Shown: in pieces, positions 11,086 through 22,600 of the stretch | Layout: each line of letters starts with the position of its first letter | Position numbering within the stretch: position 1 is the first letter of the stretch | Origin: Cladobotryum mycophilum | Lineage: Eukaryota > Ascomycota > Sordariomycetes > Hypocreales > Hypocreaceae | Assembly: GCA_036429605.1 (NCBI GenBank) | Contig: CM071591.1 | Span: 2,480,001-2,544,000, forward strand | Length of the DNA stretch: 64,000 bases | Direction of reading: 5' to 3' | Made by a program: the position numbers and the translations under genes | Notes under the pieces: generated by a model | The model's input: only the letters and a program-made list of their open reading frames with translations | Databases searched by the model: none | Told to the model about the DNA's origin: nothing

Positions 11086-12530
11086 TCAGGAAGTTTTCAA
11101 ATGATTTTTGCCCTTTTCAATGTCCTCGGATCCCCGAAGGAAATGCCTCATCCAGAGGAACCATCCCAGGATGGTAAGCAGTGTGATGGGAATAGCCACG
11201 GCCCAGAAGACCCAAAACTTAGGAGAAACACCCCACATGCCAGTCGGAGCATCGTAACTAATGAAGCCTGTGCCAAAGATGGCCGAGACAAAAGTGGCAG
11301 GAAGAAAGATTAGAGTGACAAAGGCTACGGTTCGCATAGCCGTGCTATCTATACGGAGGACTTTTGCATCCTTGTAAGCGACTTCGTTGTATATGACAGT
11401 TACTTCAGTAGCGATACGGGAGGTGTTTGACGAGGAGCGGAGGCGCAGGGAGGTAAACATGTGGTGCTGAAAGGAGAGACGGTTGCGTATATTCAGAGAG
11501 ACAAGGTGTTGTGAAGGGTGAGAAGCAATGTCTCCATTCTTGGTTACGGCGGTGTTGAGAAAGTGCTGGTGATACTTGTTTATAGACTCGAGAGTCGTTT
11601 CGGCGACACACAGGGTCTCGTAGACGTGGAGGAGGTGGCGGGGGTTTCCTGCAGCTTCTCGGTCACGGGGGTGAACTGGTTGCGTCTCTGCTCGACGTCG
11701 CGGACGAGATCCCTGGTCTGCCAGACGGCCATGTCCTGGACCTTGACAATTTGCTCGATCATGCGAGGGTAGATCCAGAAGGGGTCGCTGAGCTCGGCGG
11801 GGTTGATGTTGGAGAAGATGGCGTCGATGATGGGGAACTTGATTTGGGCCTCGAAGTGGGCGGGGTCTCGGCGGGGACTGGGGTAGAAGAGGAGGGTTTG
11901 GGTGCGTGGGGGAGGTTTGGAAGAGGGAGAAGGCGTTGAGCTTGAGCCAGTGGTAGGTTCCGTCGGGGGAGACTCGTTTGATGATGAAGCGGACCCAGGT
12001 AACTGGAAAGGTGTCAGTTCTGGTTAGGTACGATGATGAAAGGAGGGGTGTGTAAGTGGGAAAACAAAACTTACTGACTCCTGTTCTTTCCCCTCGGTCA
12101 TTGATGAGGTCCTCGTAACCAAAGTATCCATTGGACCGACGAGCAAACGTCGTCCACCATACGTCCGGGATTTTGAACCTCTCGGAGAGGATTGACTTGG
12201 ATTGCGGACAGTCGCGGATCTCATCGGCGGAGGCGAAGCTAGCGAGCAAGGGATAGATGTCAGCTTCAAAGGAGGCCGCAGTTTGTTGGTCGCTGGGGAG
12301 GCCGGCTTACATGAGGGATACCTCCGAATCGGGTAATTCTGAGGTTGAGCTGAGCTCTTTACCACCAATGAGGTCTTGGACGGGAAATTTTGTTGTATGA
12401 ACTTCTGGGGTATCTAAGCCATTTTATTAGTCTTGTTGATGCTTGGAGTTTTCAGATGATAATAATAATAACAACCTTTTGTCCATGATCGGATTTCTAG
12501 GCTGAGACCTGGACTGCTTCGCGTGGTCAT
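11086..12530 (-). CDS. CorA-like Mg2+ transporter protein, with two compensating frameshifts
   Basis: Four exons: 12530-12476, 12413-12311, 12238-12075 and 12002-11086 (introns 62, 72 and 72 nt). The encoded 412-residue protein has a soluble N-terminal region (DEIRDCPQSKSILSERFKIPDVWW, then DPFWIYPRMIEQIVKVQDM) and two C-terminal hydrophobic helices (AFVTLIFLPATFVSAIFGTGF and FWVFWAVAIPITLLTILGWF), the layout of fungal CorA-like proteins. The canonical GMN after helix 1 is replaced by GTG. In exon 4 the frame shifts at a five-base run (11908-11912) and shifts back at another (11640-11644). One base fewer in the first and one more in the second join HWLKLNAFSLFQ to LLFYPSP and EKLQET to RHLLHVYETL. 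These look like sequencing errors. Transport activity is inferred from family only. Confidence 0.82.
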
Positions 12531-12966
12531 TTTGTGTGTTTTCTTTTGATTCAACGACGACTCAGCTTCACTATGCAATGTATAAAATGAATTGCCAAAG
12601 GATGTTGGGATAAAAAGTCCTACAGGGTTGATTGTTCACATAACGCAAGAATGGATGGATAGAAACAGAGGAAGGCAATTGGCTTATTATAAGAGGCCTC
12701 AACGAGCCACGGCTCCGCATAGCACCGCCTTCTACGCCCAGGGGCCTAATCATCTGCAGAGAATCCGAGTCTTCGTACTCGGGTTACAGACCACTCTCAC
12801 ACCACCCGCCAGCCTGCGCCTCGTTGCCGATGCTACGCGAGATGTGATGCAAGTAGGCGTGGAAATTTGTGCTTCACCGGGTTACTACCGATGGATTTGG
12901 AATTGGGGGGTGGTGACTAGATTTCTCGTTGTACTATTTCAGCCATGATGTTTATACATTCGCCTC

Positions 12967-12991
12967 AAAAAAAAAAAAAAAAAAAAAAAAA
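12967..12991. repeat. poly(A) run of 25
   Basis: Uninterrupted A homopolymer. I found no matching target-site duplication around it, so there is no case for a retroposon end. Confidence 0.85.
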
Positions 12992-13173
12992 GGGAAAGCA
13001 GCCGTCTGATCTGCCGCCTTGCTGGGGGCAAGAATGAGGCTCTTATATCTAAAGGATCCGGGGGGGGGGGCGACGAACGAACAAGTGGGCTATCGTTGAA
13101 GAATGCCGAACCCGCCTCTCCATCCCTTCACCCAATAGATTCTTAGATACGGAGGCAACAGACCCAGGCCAAT

Positions 13174-13245
13174 GGTAGTCAAAAAAGGCGTTACGTCAAG
13201 AAAGGATCGGCACATAGAAACATGTAACGCCTTTTTTTAACCACC
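13174..13245. repeat. imperfect long hairpin, arms of about 23 nt
   Basis: The arm at 13174-13196 and the arm at 13222-13245 are reverse complements apart from a few mismatches and one extra A. The core AAAAAAGGCGTTAC pairs perfectly over 14 bases. The loop is about 25 nt. It could be a small miniature-element remnant or the stem of a hairpin RNA. Confidence 0.75.
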
Positions 13246-13446
13246 ACTCACTCAGGTCTCACATTTTATTACACCCTATTTGAGAGGTTAGGCAGACGCA
13301 GACCACATATCTACACAGCCCACTTCCATGCAGAGACCCGCCACAACGCCTACCCTAGGCCTAGCAACGTGATTCAAAGACACCGCCCTGTGTAATTAAT
13401 ATTTCTTGGGTGACCTTTATTATACTTTTCATAAAGTCATGTTGAG

Positions 13447-13463
13447 TTTTTTTTTTTTTTTTT
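13447..13463. repeat. poly(T) run of 17
   Basis: Uninterrupted T homopolymer in the same gene-poor spacer. Confidence 0.85.
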
Positions 13464-14078
13464 GTGTACACCATTATTAATGAATTGGGTACTTGGCCAT
13501 GGTTCATGTAGGCAACGAAGATAGCGTCCAAAACATGTGCTTACTTCCATGGATGCGATTCGCACGGGAAAGCACTGATAGGTAATAGGAGTGGCTATGC
13601 TAAACACCAGGATGGCAGAGAAAAGGGGGGCAATGAGTACGCCGCAGCGTTCCCCCCAGTATTTTGTTATGAAAACAGGATTCAGATCTACTTGTAAGTT
13701 TGTGTCTTGATAAGAAAGAGTGCAGTTGGAATGATAGATGTTGACTGATGATGATGATGATGATGATGGTACTTGTCCCGGTTTAGGACTCGCGAGAAGC
13801 AGGCTTTGTGGGCAAACGAGTGCTACATCAGTCTTGTTGCTGATATACCTATGTGAGCATGTGTATAAAAGTGAATTGCTGCCGTGTGATTCATAGTTCC
13901 TGTCTACTTTTCATAGCAGTCATGAGCCCGTGAGGTGTAATCAAAACAGTTTAATGCCTGCAACGGTCCTTCTTTACTTGTATTCCTACTCATATGTTTA
14001 AGTGGCTTAAAGAAAACCTTTCTAGGTCCCTTCTTAACTAAATAAATCGGGCTGGGGTCCATCTATAGTGTTAACCAG

Positions 14079-14136
14079 AGTTGCCATAGTACGTCAACGA
14101 CGGTTAAGCTATAGACGTTGAATAGTTCTGGCAACT
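14079..14136. repeat. imperfect inverted repeat AGTTGCCA...TGGCAACT
   Basis: An outer 8-base arm (14079-14086 and 14129-14136) and an inner TCAACG/CGTTGA block pair with each other, separated by a non-matching 6-7 base stretch. The loop is about 16 nt. No terminal duplication was seen. Confidence 0.6.
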
Positions 14137-16331
14137 GTACTAGGAGATAAGGGGGTGTGTTCTGTTTTTGTGGCTATACAATAGCGATTGTGGTTATTGA
14201 TACAAATTGTGTTTACATGCCTTGGTGAAGAGAGATGGGTACACAATACATGATGTCCCTCATTGTAAATACATCAAAATATTAATAGGCTTTACAGTTA
14301 GCCCCTTGATCTCAGCTCCGTGCTTGATGGATGTATCGGTCCTCCAAATGCAACTCTATTGTTCAAACACATTGTATCATCCCCCTTTTATACGATAGAT
14401 AATGAGATAGTAACCTATACTGTGTTAGATCATGTTTGCTGGTAAGTTGGAGGGAGGTGGCTGACTCACACGAGAGAGACATTGCGAGCCCGGCAGTATC
14501 GATGGATGACCAAGCCCTTTATCGCTAATAGAATTTTGAACCATCTGTTTTTTTCTTCTTCTTCTTTTTCTTGAACTCATGGGTACCTATGCCTCGGTTA
14601 GTCTTCAACATGTTTTTGTTGATGAGACTTTAGGTCCAGACCTTTTATTACCCATGAGGTTCGTTCCATAGTTACTTGCTACTCACATCCACACATATTT
14701 CACGAATGTTGGTCAAACGGGCTCAAGGGGTTTTGTGATAGGGCGATGCGTAAAATTAAAAAATTAAAAAACCAACAAGAAAAACAAATAATTGACTGAG
14801 CCTACGGATTTCGAAATGAGGGAATAGGATAACGTAACGATATTATATATTCATTCGAGTATCACGTTGTTATCGACCCCCCCCTGCTGCAGCCTCATCT
14901 TTGGTACTGCCTCATCTTTGGCACAGCCTACTCCCCCCGCATGCATATGCACGAGGGTGCTTGTGATGCACCGAATCACACCATTCTTTTTACCGAATCA
15001 TTTGCCGTGTGCATTTGCGTTCGCCTTGCTAGTATATTTGTTTAATCAATTTGCATTACTTCGCCTCACTCGTCTCTGCAGAGTTGAATGGTTCCAAGGC
15101 TGGTGTGCATTCGCCGCCTTACATTGCAACAGGCGTTCTTCGAGTTACAATGCCTACCCTATCAGCCCTGTCAATTCTCTGTACCATGACCTTTTTTCCT
15201 CTCACATGTCCATCCTCAAATCAGATTCTCAAGTCTCTCCCATTTCATCCAGTCTTTTTATTTTATACGCACAAGATTGCAGTCGAGAAATGTAGTCAAT
15301 CTTGGTTGTAAAGTTGCCCCCTTAATGAGATTGAGAGATGTGGACTCATTCTGAGTAGGAGGGTGAGGCAGGAGATGGAAGTGTAAGAATAAGTAAGGTA
15401 TTGCGCCATGTAAATATGAAATAGGCTGTAGTGGCCCTGATTAAAGGGCAAGAGATGCAAAGTGAGTTGGAAGATGAATAAGTGGCCGGTTCTCTAGGTC
15501 TCGAAAGCACTGGGGGAGTGTCTACAATACTAACCTATTAAAGTGTTCTTCACATCAATATAACACACTATAGTCATTGAGATTATCAACCCATCGACTC
15601 TCTCTCACAATGTGAGTAAATTAGGTACTCCCTTGACTTGAATTCCTATTCATGTATACGTTGCTAAATTGTATTTCTATTATCTTAGTGTTCACTAGAT
15701 GTAGCAAAGACTCCAAGATGTGGCCCTATTATATAAAACGCATTGTCCTTTATCCCATGTCTCATTAGATGCCTCGTCAATTTTACGATCCTAGTCCACA
15801 ATACAGCCAAAAGCTGTTGAAAAATCGGCTGTTCAGCAAGTGTCCAAATCAAAGAGTCCCCAGAGCGCCTTTACTCAATAGCAGCTTCTCCCCCTCTGCA
15901 GACTTCACAACAGTGCACTCTTCTTCCCTCGATAAAGAAGAACCTTGTTGGCCTCTCATAGCTTCATTTACAGGATTATAAATTAATATTCATCTCACCT
16001 CTTAACTCTCTCTCTCTCCTTCTTCTTCCTCTTCTTTTCCTCCCTCTTCATTCTCACCTACACAACACTTACAACACTTGTCTCACGTAGGGTTGATCAA
16101 GCCTTATACTCCAACTCACATTATCAGTTTGTATTAATACCTTGCCTTATAGTACGCATCTAGCTAGTACTGACTCGGAGTTGTACAGGTCTATCCATCC
16201 ACCAAAGCACATTGCACTTGAACAAGAGCCTTGCACTATTACAACCTTTTCAACATCACCATTTACCCCCTACCCAAGCAGAAAGCAGCAAAAGAAGTTC
16301 TATTCAAACCCCCATTCGCCATATTTCCACC

Positions 16332-17229
16332 ATGGAACCCCAACAGATGGAAATCTGCGAGCAGATCCCCCCTGGAGGCCATGCCGGTAGGCCAACTCGT
16401 GCTCCCCTGGGTCCTCCAGCTAGTGCGCCAGAAACTCAACGACACCCTAAACGAGCTGGTCGAGTCAAACGAGATCCTCCTCGACCCCAAGACTTCCTTT
16501 GAGGTTGACAAGGACCTCAACATCAAGCTCGTAGCCGCCGAAAACTCTCCCGAGTACGAGTCCGAGTCCGAATTTGAACCCGGAACCAGCACCGTCGGGT
16601 CTGCCACGCCAGACACCATCGTCACTCAGCCAGAAGGGATGATAGTACAGATGGTCTCCGATTATCCCGACGACTGGAGAATGATCCTGTCCCTGCTGAA
16701 TTTTCACCAGAACAAGGGGGTTCACAGCGACTGGCAGGCTCTGCGCACAGAGCTACTGAACCTCCCACGCAATAACAACGGCCCTCCCGACATCTCCATC
16801 CAGGACCTCATTGAGCGCCTAGAAAACTGCAGGACGAAAGTGTACGACGACATATTCGGAGCGTACAAGTGCCGAGACTTCCTAGACTCCCCCGACGCCA
16901 CCTCGACCCTCAAATTCATCGAAAACACGGAAGACCACGGCCCCTCCCTGCTCCGCCTCTCAGGCTTCCCCGTCCCCGACTGGATGGTCGTCGAAGAGAT
17001 CATGCAATGCTTCAGCGGCTACGACAAGAACCCTGCCCTCGGACCGCTCGGCTCCGTCATCGGGTTCCTCGACATGACCCAGCAGATCCTGGTTGACGAG
17101 CCGCAGAGCGCTCCCATGATCAAATCAGTCAAGTCGTTCCTGCGCAGAGCTATTGCCGAGGGAAACTGGGAGGATCGCAATAGCTTCATGGATGGTATGA
17201 TGTGGAAGCTGAGAGAGTTGCTCAAGTAA
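16332..17229 (+). CDS. hypothetical protein, orphan, start separated from body by a frameshift
   Basis: I do not recognise a family. The ATG at 16332 has a near-ideal context (CCACCATGG) but its frame runs into a run of six C (16367-16372). With five C it would join the long open frame that ends at 17229, giving 298 residues. As the sequence stands, the first ATG in the long frame is 16381 (282 residues). The protein is soluble-looking and acidic. An N-terminal segment with VLPWVLQLVRQKLNDTLNELVE may be helical, followed by a Glu/Ser-rich linker (ENSPEYESESEFEPGTS) and a predicted helical C-terminal half (DDWRMILSLLNFHQ, IQDLIERLENCRTKVYDDIFGAYKCRDFL, VVEEIMQCFSGY). Codon use strongly favours G/C in the third position, which supports real coding. 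A CT-rich tract about 300 bases upstream looks like its promoter. Confidence 0.7.
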
Positions 17230-18077
17230 GAAAGAAAAAATACTTACCTCTACGACACTGGGATCCATCCTGGGACTTTATATTGCGACACTGGCGCCAT
17301 TTATTTTTTCTCTTCTTTTTTCTCTTCTTTTTTCTCTTCTTTTTTCTCTTCTTTTTTCTCCCATTCTTTTCCTCCTCCATCTTCCTTTTTCTCCCGATTC
17401 ATTCCACTCGGGCATTCACATCTGCGTTTATACACTGCCATCTATCGACTGCCTCCCACGTTGGGGAGGAACACGGAGGTCTATATCACTCAGTTCAGGA
17501 GCACATTCACAATTCACCAAACATCACACGGGACGGCACACGGGGCGGCACATCAAAAATTTTGCTTTGATTTTACATTGATTTTTTATTGGGACAATTA
17601 GGGGTCTCTCAGATGATTCTGCTCGGGAACCTTGACCATACGGGTCAAAAACCCTTATGAGGTTCACATTAATCTTTAGGAAGAGACATCATATTCATTT
17701 ACCAAGGGCAAAGTTTAGTTCAGATAGTTCAAAAGTTAGGTTGCAATGGGTACTTGAAATTCACCCTAGACTCCATATTGTAGACGTGAAACACTATGAA
17801 ACCAAAACCTCAATCACCAAACATGTATCCAAGCAGCAATTAAAAAGAATGCAATGCACATTTCCTTGTCATAATTTTCACCGCTACAACCATAGACTTT
17901 ACAGGAATTTGACCCTCTTAATCCTCCAGTCTCCCCAACGCCAGAAAACTGCACACCAACATGGAACATGGGCGCTATCGAATGCCAATTCACGTCTACT
18001 TGCGCCTTCGTCCTTGCTGCAGTGGCACAAACATGTATACCTCCCTATTCCTTTCCCGTCTTTGTTCTGTTCTGTAT
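17230..18077. other. convergent 3' spacer with 12-nt minisatellite
   Basis: About 850 bases between the stop codons of the orphan gene and HOG1. It starts with a pyrimidine minisatellite at 17304-17360. The rest is ordinary A+T-rich 3' sequence with no supported gene. Confidence 0.6.
17304..17360. repeat. 12-nt minisatellite TTTTTTCTCTTC, 4.75 copies
   Basis: Exact tandem copies of TTTTTTCTCTTC starting 75 bases past the stop of the orphan gene, probably inside its 3' UTR. Confidence 0.9.
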
Positions 18078-19661
18078 CTATTGTCCGTTGAAGTGCTCCT
18101 CCATGTTGGGAGTGGGTTCAATGTTGTGGTAATCAAGAATCTCAGAGTACCTGGAGTCTATTAGTCTTGATCAACAACGGGAGACAAACTCATCGCTCAC
18201 ATCATAATCTTCCATGTATCCACGGGCAAGTCGGCATCATTAAAGCTCCAGTCGAACTTCTCCTCAGCCACGGGCTCATCAGTGGGGTCGTGGTAAGGTG
18301 CAAGATATTCGTGGGCGAGGGCCTCGGTGGCCGTTACTCGCTTCTTAGGGTCAAAGACCAGCATCTTCTCCAAGAGGTCGATGGCTACAGAGGTTAGTCG
18401 AATCATCTTTTGAGCTTGACGATAATCTTACCAGGAGCATCTGCACTCTTGAATTTGTTCTTCAGGGGCTGTCGCTCACGCTTGGGCAGTGACTTGACAA
18501 ACCGCAGGGTCTACTACCGGTTAGCTGCAGTCCACTAGAATGCAAATAGACAAGGTATACTCACATTCTCGCTCGCAATGGTGTTGATAACATCATCGGG
18601 AGGAGTTCCCAGAAGCTCTGTAATGATGGAGAATTGGTTGACGTGGTCCTTGCCAGGGAACAAGGGCTTTCCCTCGAGCATCTCGGCAAAGATGCATCCC
18701 GCGCTCCAAATGTCAACCTCGACATCGTACTTTTGCCATGTAAGCATGATTTCGGGAGCTCGGTAGTATCGCGTCGAGACGTAGCCCGTCATCTGGGGGT
18801 CCTGGATTCGGGCCAGGCCGAAGTCGCAAATCTTCAAATCGCAATTCTCATTGACAAGAATGTTGCTGGGCTTCAGATCTCGGTGGACGACGCCTGCGGA
18901 GTGCACGTATTTCAGACCCCTCTGTCATTATGCAACTGTTAGCGGTGTTCCGTTGCTTCCGCCAGCCTTGTATGGGGTATGGCGGGGTATTGGGGGAGGG
19001 GAGGAGGGGGTTTTATCGCGTACCATAATCTGATAGAGAAAGTATTGGATGAATTGCTTCTCAAGCGGTCTAGAAGTTAATAACCGATGCAGATCGGTTC
19101 CGAGAAGCTCTGTGACGAAGTAGCTGTGAGAGAATGATTAGCTTCAACTGTCGTGGTGCGGGGGTGGTTGGAGTCGACCAACATATCTTCGAGGGGAGAG
19201 ATGAAGATGTCGCTGAGGGAGATGACCTAGGGAAGAGTCAGTTTCGAGTTTGTTCCGGCCTGAGCTGGCCTGGTGGGAAGAGAAAAAATGGCGATGCGTA
19301 CGTTTTCGTGTCTGAGATGCTTGAGGAGTTTCAATTCACGATATGTTCGCTTGGCGAGGACGGGTGTGCTAAAGGGTTTCATGATCTTCTTGACGGCGAC
19401 ATTCTGGTTCGTGAGCTGATCTCGCGCAGAGCTATTGCGGGGAGGTGTTAATTCTGTTCCTCGAAGCGATGGAAAGACGGATGCCTGACTTACCAGACGA
19501 GACCAAAAGCTCCCATGCCCACGGGCTGGAGATCCGAGTATCTGAATGCAAACTGGTTAGCTATTTGTGCGCCGTTGCACTCCCAAAGCTATGGCTATGG
19601 CCTACCTCGATGTGATCTCGAACGTGGTGCCGAAGATCTGCGCACGCACAAACTCGGCCAT
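18078..19661 (-). CDS. HOG1: HOG1-type stress-activated MAP kinase
   Basis: Serine/threonine kinase at the end of the high-osmolarity glycerol pathway, activated by a Pbs2-type MAPKK and acting in cytoplasm and nucleus. Nine exons: 19661-19606, 19541-19494, 19431-19302, 19226-19183, 19123-19024, 18921-18565, 18510-18432, 18384-18201 and 18150-18078. All junctions are in phase and give 356 residues, the standard length for filamentous Hog1. Visible are the glycine loop GMGAFGLVC, the VAVKK lysine, HRDLKPSN with catalytic Asp141, DFG, the TGY activation lip (Thr171-Gly-Tyr173), the [19 protein letters not shown] block and the common-docking acidic region near [11 protein letters not shown]. The ninth exon supplies the Hog1-specific [13 protein letters not shown] end. 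Nothing looks broken. Confidence 0.97.
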
Positions 19662-22600
19662 TGTGACTGATAATTCGACCTTGTCGCGTGTATGGAATGA
19701 GTCTGTAGAGGAATCGTCTATGGGTGCGATTATGTGTAGCGCAGGGGAAGAAACGATGGCAAAATGCAGATCCCTTTGCGTTGGGTTGGTTGTATGTACT
19801 TGTAGCAAGTGAAATGGCGACCACTACCACTGAACGCTCAACACTGAACTGCCAAGGCGGGGAAGCGGCTGAGCTTAAAGTAGAGAGACCCGGCGAGTTT
19901 CGTCTTTTTTGGAGGGGAGAGGAGAATCGGTAGGCGAGAGCGGGAGGAGAGGGCTGGCTGTTTGCGGGTTTTCTAATTTCTGATTCAGGCTGCCGAGAGT
20001 AGGAAGAGAGAAAAAATTGTCTCCCTCGATTAATTGATTGGAGTTAAATTCCAGGGCGGTATGAGAAGACGTGAGTGGACAACTTTTTTTTTTGGGTTTG
20101 TTTTGTTATCGAATCGAAGAGCTGCCCGCGATCTCGGACAGACGTTAGGCGGGGTGATTGTCTTGTCGATAGTGGGAGGGAGGGAAAAGGGAGAAAAGGC
20201 GAAGGGGGAAACGAAACGGCTTCGAAATGGAGGCTGTAGTAGTGGGTTGATGTGTGGGTTGGGCCTAGAAGTAGCAGAGAGGAAAGGCCCAAAAGTTAGC
20301 GATTATAGCACGTATATAAGCAAGCAGTGGTAGGTAGAGCAGTTTGGCACTGGACGGGCTGGCTATTTTTGCTGGATGCATGTAGACTACTTTCGAAGCA
20401 TTAGGCGTTTGGGATGGGCCTGGTGGGCTGGCTGGCTGGCTAGCATAGCAGTCGGGGGTCCGCTTTGATTGATTGATTGATTGACTGATTGATTCAACGG
20501 CAGATGCAAACGACGAACCAGGCCCAGAGACGGCAGAGGCGAACTCTCGTTTCCAAGATACACTCGACCTGACTCAAGACCTTGCAGCTGTTTGGTTTTT
20601 TTCTTTCCTCTTTCCCACAAGGCAGCAGTTCCAGGCTTGAACCATGGGCGTCTTGCTGTCCTTCAAAGCTTCACCGTCAAAATGTGTAGCTAGAGTGGCA
20701 AGATCGGTGGGAAAAAGCGTTCTTGGTCTTGTTGTCTGTCGAATTGAGGGTCTCCGGACTAGTTTTCGTCGTCATGTCTCTCTGGGCCTGCAGCCGCCGG
20801 ATGGTACAAGCTCCGAATTCGAACCAAACGCCACACACATCCCCAATCAAGGCAGGTAGGTAGAACAAAAATGCTGTGTCTTGAAATTGGGCGGGAATTC
20901 GAATGAGATAATAGAGAAGGGGGTGAGGGTGAGGGCGAGGGAAATGCCCAGGGCAATTGGGGGTTTCTTGGGCGCCCAAGGGGGCTTCATTCATTGTAAC
21001 ATACCAGCTTAAGAATATCTGACTCGGGTCGCAACCGGGATCAAAGGGAACGAAGTCGAACGTTTTGGTTGCAGGAACAGCGGTAGCACTCGTAATGAGA
21101 GACGAAAGGATTCGGATTGTTTTTTTTTTAACGAGAAGTGAGAATTCCGTTATTCGGGGGAGGAAGACGCTTTCTCCAAAATTAAAGAAGAAGGGGAAAA
21201 AAAGGTGGGAGACGCGTGATGACGACACTGTGATTTTTCCGCCAGCGTGCTTTGTGCTTGGGAGGAACCGCTGTATTCTTTTGGAGGGGCACGTAAAATT
21301 TAAAGAAGGAAAGGATGGACAAGGCCGATAAGATTTGAGAGGCGGGAGAGGAGGAGTGTATAAGAGAAGAAGAAAAAAAAGGTAGAAGAAGAAACGGGAG
21401 GGTCTTCGATGTCTGGGGAAAAAAGAAGAAAAGTAGTAAAGGAAGTTGAATCCCCAGAAAGTTGTTGTGGTCGTTTGTGTCAGGGACTTTTTGGTGCTTT
21501 TACTCTAAAAAGTTTACTTGATAGAAACGTAGAGAGAGAGAGTGAAAGACAGGTCTCGAGGGAAGTTAAGGGGGTGGGGGTGGTGTATTCGAAGGGATAA
21601 ACAGCAGCTGTTTTTGCGCTTGGCGATCGATCGAGATGAGGTGTTGGTTCGAGTGATAGTGTGTGCCCAGTTTTTTGTTTGTTTGCGGTTCTTTTTGGTG
21701 GAGTTGAGTGCGTGAGTGAGTGAGTATGAGGGAGAGAGAGAGAGAGAGAGGAAACTGTTTGTTTTTGGAGCGGTGGAGGCAAGCAGATGTGTTTAAGAAT
21801 GAAAGCTCATGTTTGCCATTACTCAATCAATTATTGAAGTGCTACAAAACGTATTGGGAGAAAATCAAGGTCTTTTAATTTAAAAATTTTTTTTTTAAAT
21901 TCTTATCATTTCCATCATTTCTCTCCCAAGGCGGGCTGAGCAAAAAATAGATATCATTCACACATTCTACCCAAAGGATGTTTTGAATTGGAAGGATGGA
22001 ATGGCTTTTTTCTTCTTTCTTTCTCCAACAGTGACGCAATCGTACTGCTGTAGCACCCTGTAGTACCCCCCAGTAGCCCAGTAGCACCCTGCAAACCCAC
22101 CACCGCTACCCCCCCAAAGGAACACAAACTTAAGGCTCTGTTTTTTTCTTTCGGCGTTGAAACCTGGACACTACCCTGGTCCCCCTCGTCGGATTCTGCC
22201 ATGGATCAGCCTGTCTCGTAAGGTAGCAATAAGAGAAACCCTTCCCATGAGATTTAGTACGATATACTTGTACATAGTAAGGTATGGCTTGGTATGGTAT
22301 GGTATGGTATGGTATGGCATGGTCCCTACCAACCTACGTATGTACATCATCCCCCCTAAACTTCTTCTTGCTTGGGTATTTCATCTTAGCTATCTTAGTT
22401 CAACGTCCATTTCATGCAATTCAGACAAAAAGTCTCAAGTCATTTAGGTAGCTGTCCCTACTACTACCCAGAAGTTCCTAGTTGGGGGCCCCCGCCGTCA
22501 AATTCGTTCGCCAATCTATCCCGTCCCTCCATCACTAGTAAAGCGGATTCATCGTCATCATCATCCAGAGAGAGGGAGACAACAACTTAATCACCGCGAG

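Larger units (their letters stand above)
12531..16331. other. gene-poor spacer, 3.8 kb
   Basis: No supportable gene. It holds A/T homopolymers, a (GAT)n run at 13746-13768, a long imperfect hairpin at 13174-13245 and a second inverted repeat at 14079-14136. From about 16000 the plus strand becomes a CT-rich tract followed by an ACAACACTT-rich stretch, which looks like the promoter and transcription start of the orphan gene at 16332. I saw no tRNA. Confidence 0.6.

Noticed and set aside
11640..11912. Programmed ribosomal frameshifting or tiny introns as explanation for the CorA frame changes
   Set aside because: There is no GT-AG pair at either site and no slippery-site structure. The same C/G-run signature occurs in four unrelated genes.
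12967..13573. Possible retroposon bounded by poly(A), poly(T) and a GGGAAAGCA direct repeat
   Set aside because: The direct repeats are not adjacent to both homopolymers and are short enough for chance; no internal element was recognised.
20677..21228. 183-codon open frame upstream of HOG1 (minus)
   Set aside because: Phe/Ser/Pro-rich translation of a pyrimidine-rich promoter strand; not protein-like.
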